Shown: positions 58,250-64,000 of the stretch, piece after piece
How positions within the stretch are numbered: position 1 is the first letter of the stretch
Layout of the letters: every line of letters starts with the position of its first letter
Made by a program: the position numbers and the translations under genes
The notes under the pieces: generated by a model
Seen by the model: the letters and a program-made list of their open reading frames with translations, nothing else
Told to the model about the DNA's origin: nothing
Database searches by the model: none
Assembly (NCBI RefSeq): GCF_001540865.1
Contig: NC_033626.1
Location: 14,513,422 to 14,577,421 of the forward strand
From: Ananas comosus
Lineage: Eukaryota; Streptophyta; Magnoliopsida; Poales; Bromeliaceae
Direction: 5' to 3'
Length of the DNA stretch: 64,000 nt

Positions 58250-58920
58250 TTAGTCGGGTAAGGATTAATTACACTTTAATATAGAAACTGAATTTAATTT
58301 TTTATCAGATTTGAACCGCTCCAGATGATACCTCCAATTGAAGCAGAGGACCTAAAGTGAGTGTCCTGGAGCTCCAATCATGGCGGGAAGAAGAAAACAA
58401 GAAGAGGGAGAAGAAGAAGAAGACTGAGGAGAAGAAGAAGTAGAATTGATTCTCTAAAACGATAACTGTTTCAGTTACAACTCATTCCCTTTTATATTCT
58501 GGGTGAGTGGCATTATTGTAATTACAATGAAATCCAAACAGTAAAGACAGGTTGCCAGGGTGGTTAGGCTGCGGACGGCTGGGATCGTCTTATATTAGAG
58601 AAATCGGACGATCCTTGTTCGTCACTTGGCCCTGGCCTAACTCCCTCTGTAACAATGAATAACAGGGAAATGGAATGAAAATCGGATCATTGAGCTTCAT
58701 GAGCAACGTTGCCTTCTCACTCCGTAATGTTGGGTTTTATTCTCATTTTACAGGTGTATCAGAGCCCCCCCCTTCGGCAGATCCTTGTCCCCAAGGATCA
58801 AAGTTTGGGTTGCAGATTTTCACTATTATTTTGGGTCTGAGAAACTGTCTTTCAACGCTCGCTCGCAGGGTGTCACTGGAATCTTCTTTATTGGATGAAT
58901 ACCATATTATTTAGTATTTT
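58250..58920 (+). mobile_element. Possible LTR-retrotransposon fragment (LTR end and primer-binding site)
   Basis: At 58749-58766 the sequence ...TTTTACAGGTGTATCAGAGC resembles an LTR terminus followed by the GTATCAGAGC primer-binding site complementary to initiator methionine tRNA, as in many plant Copia and Gypsy elements. Upstream are plausible LTR-like promoter and polyadenylation-type sequences. No gag or pol frame follows, so at best a solo or truncated remnant. Confidence 0.3.
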
Positions 58921-59616
58921 GAGGTGAAGCTTACCATTGTTTAGGCTTCCCGAGAAGGGAGGGGGGCGCATCCGGCGTAACCAACGAGTAAAACGACATT
59001 GAAAATCTTATGTGATGTATTTTGGGTACCGTCGATCGAGGTAGCTTCCGATTTCAAGCACACACAAGGAACAATGTAGTTTAAATTAGCCTGTTTGTCG
59101 GGGAGTAGCTCTCTTGCATAACGTTGCAGCTCGTTTGGAGTTCTCTCGTGTGCAAAAGGAGGAATACGAGACATGACCCTTTGCGGACAAATATTGTGAT
59201 TTAATTCGAACATCATGACCCCGCCAATCAAAACTTTGTACCCAAGTACCCTAGCGCTAGCGGCGACTCAATTTTCCTTGCTATATTCTATGCACAGAAG
59301 TCCGCCTTGCGTACACGAGGGATCATGCTGTCGCTGATCACCGCACCGCTGCTGATGAACGGTTGGATTATATCCATGCGCACCACCCAATGTGGTCCCC
59401 ACCCGAACCGTCCATCTCTTCCACGGTGAGTAAAAAAGATTCGAAATAAACAACAATCCGCAAACTTCCTTTCTTTTTCATGTTGGTTTTATATATGTGC
59501 TTGCTTTGATTAATAATTAATAACATAAACTTCCAAATTGTGTATCAGAGTGCCGGGAAAGCAATTTCAACTCTCTGTTAGTTTCTTAGTAGGGTGACGT
59601 GTTAACACTTCCCCAT

Positions 59617-59625
59617 ATATAAAGG
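59617..59625 (+). promoter_or_regulatory. Candidate TATA box of the small acidic protein gene
   Basis: TATATAAAG lies about 160 bases before the start codon, leaving room for a normal 5' UTR of about 130 bases. Assigned by motif and position only. Confidence 0.45.
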
Positions 59626-59782
59626 CAGGGACCAGAACAGGCTAATACATATCTGTAGCAAGATCCCATGACCAACCCTTTTAGTCCTCCTCTTCTTCCT
59701 TCTTCTTTTTAGCTTTTTTTTGTTTTTAATTATTATTATTTTTATTTGATCTCCTATTCCGGAAGAGGAGAGATCGACGGAG

Positions 59783-59894
59783 ATGGAGATGGAGATGGAG
59801 ATGGAGATGGAGGGGGAAGGGCTGAAGACTCGGAGCTTCCGCTACGAGGACTACAACAACAGGAGGGCGTTCCTGAGGAGCTACCCTCTCCAGT

Positions 59895-59928
<34 letters not shown>

Positions 59929-60127
59929 GGGGGAGGAGGCGGCGGTGAGCTCGTCGTCGAAATCAAAGGCGCCCCTGCTGGCGAAGACCCGGCTCGTGGC
60001 GGTGTTCCGGTGGGGGGAGGGGAAGCTTCTGCTGCTGAGGCGGCTCAAGAAGAAGGTCGCCTTCTATCTCGTCGCTTGCCACCCTTTTCGCTTCAAGTCC
60101 TCTGCCAAGCTACTGATCACCGCCTAG
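59783..60127 (+). CDS. Small acidic plant protein of unknown function
   Basis: Single-exon frame of 114 aa starting MEMEMEMEMEGEG. I cannot name a domain. The segment RSFRYEDYNNRRAFLRSYPLQW (residues 17-38, split by eye into RSFRYEDYNN and RRAFLRSYPLQW) resembles a conserved block I recall in uncharacterised small plant proteins. It is followed by a Glu run (about 40-52), a Ser/Lys linker and a basic, hydrophobic C-terminal half (KTRLVAVFRWGEGKLLLLRRLKKKVAFYLVACHPFRF). No signal peptide. The Met-Glu repeat comes from a GGAGAT hexamer, so the exact start may vary; several in-frame ATGs exist. GC-rich, with a TATA-like TATATAAAG at 59617-59625 about 160 bases upstream, supports a real gene. Confidence 0.65.
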
Positions 60128-62802
60128 CCACAACACCTACGGCCACGATCCATATATATTAGCGCCACTTGTTCCCCTCCGTCGCCGAACACGACTGCTT
60201 TTTCTTTCTTCTCTTTCTCACCCCCCTCCTCTCCACTCCCATCTAAATCTAAAGATATCAGCTGTATCAATCTTTATTTGTATCTGAAACGTCGAGCCGT
60301 GGTTCAGTTCGCAGGATTATCATATTATTCTCATCTTATTGCTTTCCCGAATCTCTGATGGTGATTTAGCTAGATGCGTCAGCACAGTAATGTTTAGCAA
60401 AGAAAGAAAGAAAGAAATGAGAACCAAAAAAAAAAAAAAAAGGATTTAAGGAAGGATGAGTCGCTGTGATCCTCTTCAGAGTTTTGCTACCCTTCTTTTT
60501 CCCATCTCTGTTCCTTCTCTATCAGGAGGATTTCTATGGGATCATGCATGGTTTCTAAACATCAAAGTATGTCACAGTGATTCCCCCTTGTAGAGCTCGC
60601 CAACGATGGCGGCCTTTTATTTTACTTCTTCCCGACATTAATTTTCCATGTTTCTTCTCTGCCTTCGAGTTTTTTTTTTTTTTTTTTTGTTTTTTTTGTT
60701 TTTTGTTTTTTTTTTTCCCTTCTTTTCCTGAAGAGTAAACAAAGGGTGAACTGATCCCCTCTGTATATGCGTACCCACTGTGAGCAAGCTGTGGTGCAGG
60801 GGTCTTTGATGCTCTGACGCCTGATTAATCTTCCTGTACTGTTTGGATTTTAGGAGATTTGATTAATTAAGAAGGCGCGCACATTCGTCTTATTAGTGTT
60901 TTGTAATATGAGGATTATGGCATAACATCTAAGAGCTCCTTCCAAGTACTTACTGTAACTTTAGAGCGGAGTTCGGAAGGAGGAGCGCAGAAAACTCGTT
61001 GGAGCTCGAGGTTTTCCAAAGTTTCCTCCTCGAGTTCCATCCTTCTCCTCCATAGCAGCTAGCTTTCCCAATATATGCCGAGTTCTTCTAACAGGTTCTC
61101 CCTCTCGACCTTGCTCCTCCTGTGCAGCGTTAATGTTTAACATCCTTTTTGGTCAAAAAGCAGTCGAAACACCGAGAGCGGATTTGTTAGATATTTTCCT
61201 CAAGAGGATCAGCTAGCATATCACTGCTTTTCGCACTGTTCTGTGCTACGGATCGAGCTCCCACGCAGCGACGCTTTGATTGTGATTTAGAGATTAATAC
61301 ATGCTTAGCTAGAATTGGTGGCGTCTTAGTTAGTGCCTGGCAAATTTCTAAATTTATGATCAACAGCAGTAAATATCTTTACGAGAATATGATTACCAGT
61401 GCAAGTCCCTAAATTTTTTTTTTTTTTTTTTTTTTTTTGAGTTCCCGCAAATTTGTAGGCGCTGGCTCTCGCTCAAGGACTCTAATGGCAATTTTGAATC
61501 GCGGCAGTGGTTTGTAGCATAGCATATTTTTTGAGAAATAAATAGCACGCTATCCGTTTCATTTATTTTATTTAGAAATAGACTTAGTTGAAAATATGAA
61601 TCAACTAAGATTTGAACTAAGATTTGAATATGGGTCTCGAGTACCAACCACCAAATTTTTTGTCCCTTGCTCTAGAAACGGTCAGTGTAGCACAGCATAT
61701 TGTTCTTCGATCATAGATAGTTGGTGTACTGGGCCGTTAGTTTGCCAGGCTTTAAAATGGGCAACGTGCGTATCTGAAATGTCGAAAATGACGGTTGTTG
61801 ATCGAATATGAGGCCACTACGGTTGCCCAAATTTCACTGCTACAATTAGTGAGCATCGGGAGTTGACGAGTATGCCAAGGTCTGTATCACAAATAGGAAG
61901 GCCAATCAGAAACCCAAGGCGGTTCGTCAATTTTGTTAGTATCTGCAAATTTCCTCCCTTTCCTCTTTGAAAAGGGGTGTTTGTTTGGCTATCTGCGCAC
62001 CTATAATGTAAGTGTTGATTTTACGTTTTGACCGGTAAATGGTCAAAATTTATTCACTTATTTTATAATTTTTTATAAATACTAAAAATTTATTAAAAAT
62101 TAAAACTTTAAAATTGGGAGAGTATAAAATTAATAGAGTATACATGTAGTGTTTTCCTTCTTATTTAAAAAGAGCTTTCTTTTTCTTTTGAAAAGATGGA
62201 AGGAGCAAAATTCTGAACTTGCTGCACTCGCTCGATAAGTCTGTAAAGATGGAAGGACAGTTATTAAAAAGAGCTATTGAAATACATAGGCATCAGCGAA
62301 CAATTTTCGGGAAACTTCATTTATACCTCTCATAAGCTTATTATTTTTGACTAATACATCTTGGGGTGAACCCAAAAATAAAGAACATAGTATGGTATAT
62401 ATATATACAACAGGCTACATGAGAAATGGGAACACAAGTGGAAATTATATCACAATTACGACTTCCCTGTACACGGACTCTTTAATTAGCATCTCAACAA
62501 GTAACTCACTCCATCGAACTAAACATAACCAAAGCAATACAAAATGGGCCGGGGACAAACCGGCGTGTTATGAACTGTAAATTAACAGCATTGAGTTGCT
62601 TACTTTCAATCGGATAAACGAGCGATAAATTAAAGAACAGGTTTCTCTCTTTTCTGATGTAAGAAACAAATTAATTTATAGCGGGCGAGCGATCGAGCTC
62701 CCGTACGTGCATCCCTTGCCCGCGGGAAATATATATAAGCGCGCATTTGTACAGGCGAGTGTGTGTGCGCGCGCGCGCGTGAGGGGCCGGCTAGCTCAAC
62801 AA
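60128..62802. other. Intergenic region between the small acidic protein and CML genes
   Basis: No gene recognised. Contains the 3' UTR of the upstream gene, interrupted poly-T runs (60671-60717, 61417-61438), a SINE-like copy (61529-61685) and, near the right end, a GTGCGCGC alternating tract (62759-62781). The last 150 bases before 62803 should be the CML 3' UTR. Confidence 0.55.
61529..61685 (-). mobile_element. SINE-like retroelement copy 9
   Basis: Reverse-strand copy with flanking TGTAGCATAGCATATT (61513-61528) and TGTAGCACAGCATATT (61686-61701), a 16 bp target-site duplication with one mismatch. It carries an internal 13-14 bp duplication (AACTAAGATTTGA twice) in the B-box region, which would spoil the internal promoter. 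Confidence 0.82.
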
Positions 62803-63354
62803 TCAGAAGCGCATCATGGTCTGGAACTCGTCGAAGCTGAGGACGCCGTCACCGTTGAGATCGTAGCGCTGGATCATCTTGGCACAATCCTGAACCGTCC
62901 AGTCGCTCTGCCCTAGCTGGTTGAGCGTGCGACAGAGGCTCTTAGGCGTGATGCATCCCTGGCCGTCCATCTCGTATGCCGCGAATGCGTCCCGCAGGCT
63001 CCGGGCCTTCTCCTCCTCGCCGGCCTCCGCCTCCACCAGCTTCAGGAAGTCGTCCATGCTCAGCTGCCCATCTCCGTCCGAATCGGACAGCTCCACCGCA
63101 GCTGCCGCCTCCTCAGCGGACATGTCCTCGCCCGCGGCGCGCATGCCGTTGCGCAGCTCCGAGGGGGAGATCTTGCCGTCGCCGTTCTCGTCCAAGTAAT
63201 GGAAGACGCGCTCGAGCTCGCCGGATTTGTTGTTGCTGCCACGGGGCGTCGAGGTATTGGAGTGGGTGGGGCTGTCCGATTTCTGCGCCGCTTTCTTGGG
63301 GGAGAGCATGCAGAGGAATCTACCGAAGCCGGAGGATTTGTCCGCCACCATCAT
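62803..63354 (-). CDS. Calmodulin-like EF-hand protein (CML)
   Basis: Single-exon, intronless frame of 183 aa, typical of plant CML genes. CMLs bind calcium and change partner interactions in calcium signalling. Seen: an N-terminal extension (1-46) with a hydrophobic/basic start (GRFLCMLSPKK) and Ser/Thr-rich linker, then four EF-hands. Loop 1 is 55-66 (DENGDGKISPSE, canonical), loop 2 is 91-102 (DSDGDGQLSMDD, Asp rather than Glu at position 12), loop 3 is 128-139 (EMDGQGCITPKS, degenerate: Glu at position 1, Ser at 12), loop 4 is 165-176 (DLNGDGVLSFDE, canonical). So three sites probably bind calcium. Two adjacent ATGs (63354 and 63351) can start translation. Cys15 in the hydrophobic start could be lipidated; that is speculation. 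The exact CML number cannot be assigned. Confidence 0.95.
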   Translation of the reverse strand: MMVADKSSGFGRFLCMLSPKKAAQKSDSPTHSNTSTPRGSNNKSGELERVFHYLDENGDGKISPSELRNGMRAAGEDMSAEEAAAAVELSDSDGDGQLSMDDFLKLVEAEAGEEEKARSLRDAFAAYEMDGQGCITPKSLCRTLNQLGQSDWTVQDCAKMIQRYDLNGDGVLSFDEFQTMMRF

Positions 63355-64000
63355 CTGACTTTGCTGCTGATGAACTTGTGGGCTATATATGTATACACTC
63401 CACTCTAAAGTTTCCGGTACTTTCTATACCCTGGCGTACTGGATGGAGGTGTGTATGTATATATAGAGAGAGAGCGTGTGTGTACTACTCACTGTAAACG
63501 GATATCTATATAGAAGAGAGAGAGAGAGAGAGAGAGAGGCTTAGCTCGATATTTGGTCGATAAGGGTATACGTATGGGCGAGAAAAAAGGGGATAAGGAA
63601 TAGATTTGTCTTTGTTGGAAAGAGGCGGTTAATTATGAGATGATATTAATCGGAGCGCTCAATCGCTGCTTGTTTTGAGCCGGATAGTGGAATTGAAGCC
63701 CCGGTTATGCAGGAGTATATATAGCCGCTTGTGCTCAATCGTTGGGCCGGCCGACGGCCGCGTTAGAAGCGTTTTTTTTTTCTCCAACTAATGAAGGGTC
63801 GAATGCTCGAAGGAAAGGAGTAACTGCTCTTTTGTTGGTAACGTACCAAACACTCAGGCGCTGTTTTGATGGGCAGTGTTAAAAAACTCCTCATGAATTT
63901 TTATTCCTATGGTTATTTGTCTGCATAAATGAAAATACGAATTCTGTAACACAGAAAAAAGTTCCACGCTTCATTTTAGCTGTTTAGGATACATATCATA
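63355..64000 (-). promoter_or_regulatory. CML upstream region
   Basis: Reading on the minus strand, two CTATATATA boxes are plausible core promoters, at 63457-63465 (about 100 bases before the ATG) and 63716-63724 (about 365 bases before). A GA/CT microsatellite (63512-63538) lies between them. The last 150 bases of the window hold nothing I recognise. Confidence 0.4.
63512..63538. repeat. GA microsatellite in the CML upstream region
   Basis: About 13 GA units; on the gene's strand this is a CT-rich leader-type repeat. Confidence 0.9.

Larger units (their letters stand above)
56348..59782. other. Intergenic region downstream of SKI3
   Basis: The first several hundred bases should be the SKI3 3' UTR. 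No gene recognised beyond it. Contents: a GA microsatellite (57680-57725), a poly-T run with an N (57833-57865), a possible LTR-retrotransposon remnant (about 58250-58920) and a GAAGAA-rich stretch (58386-58440). Open frames at 57963-58244 and 58941-59231 show no family resemblance. Confidence 0.5.

Overview
The window is nuclear genomic DNA from a flowering plant, most likely a commelinid monocot. Pineapple or a relative is my guess from overall style, but the sequence alone does not prove it. The evidence is spliced genes with GT-AG introns, plant-only families (GT92 galactan synthase, PLATZ, MIP1-zipper/DUF547, DTX-type MATE, CML), very GC-rich first exons followed by AT-rich later exons, long CT/GA and TA microsatellites, and many short non-autonomous transposons. 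Four single N characters (11043, 11366, 18980, 57853) mark a draft assembly.

Layout. 1-6587 is a gene-poor AT-rich flank with repeat debris. 6588-9483 (+) is a two-exon GT92 beta-1,4-galactan synthase (GALS type). 9484-19538 is 10 kb of intergenic DNA with SINE-like and MITE-like elements. 19539-20577 (+) is a PLATZ zinc-binding protein gene. 20578-31688 is a second repeat-rich 11 kb stretch. From 31689 to 56347 the window is gene-dense: a ten-exon MIP1-zipper/DUF547 gene (+), an eight-exon MATE/DTX transporter (-), a nine-exon Rab escort protein (+), an mTERF gene (-), and a roughly 22-exon SKI3-type TPR gene (+). These alternate in strand, giving two convergent pairs (DUF547/MATE and REP/mTERF) and two divergent pairs (MATE/REP and mTERF/SKI3). 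After 3.4 kb without a recognised gene come a small acidic plant protein (59783-60124, +) and a CML-type EF-hand protein (62803-63354, -).

The genes do not form a pathway or cluster: cell-wall galactan synthesis, transcription regulation, membrane transport, Rab prenylation, organelle nucleic-acid binding, cytoplasmic RNA decay and calcium signalling are simply neighbours. Exon boundaries were worked out by hand from splice sites, reading-frame continuity and family alignment. Every coding intron joins in frame, apart from problems noted in the MATE gene and uncertainty about the first codons of PLATZ and SKI3.

The most interesting features are not the genes. They are (1) a tRNA-derived, A-tailed SINE-like family with at least nine copies, several with 13-16 bp target-site duplications; (2) two apparent GC-AG introns and one intron with no usable AG acceptor, two of these three in the same MATE gene; (3) several long-hairpin MITEs, one with a perfect 31 bp stem; (4) a decayed duplicate of a SKI3 exon; and (5) a promoter-like cluster of GGCCCA motifs plus a TATA box with no recognisable gene after it.
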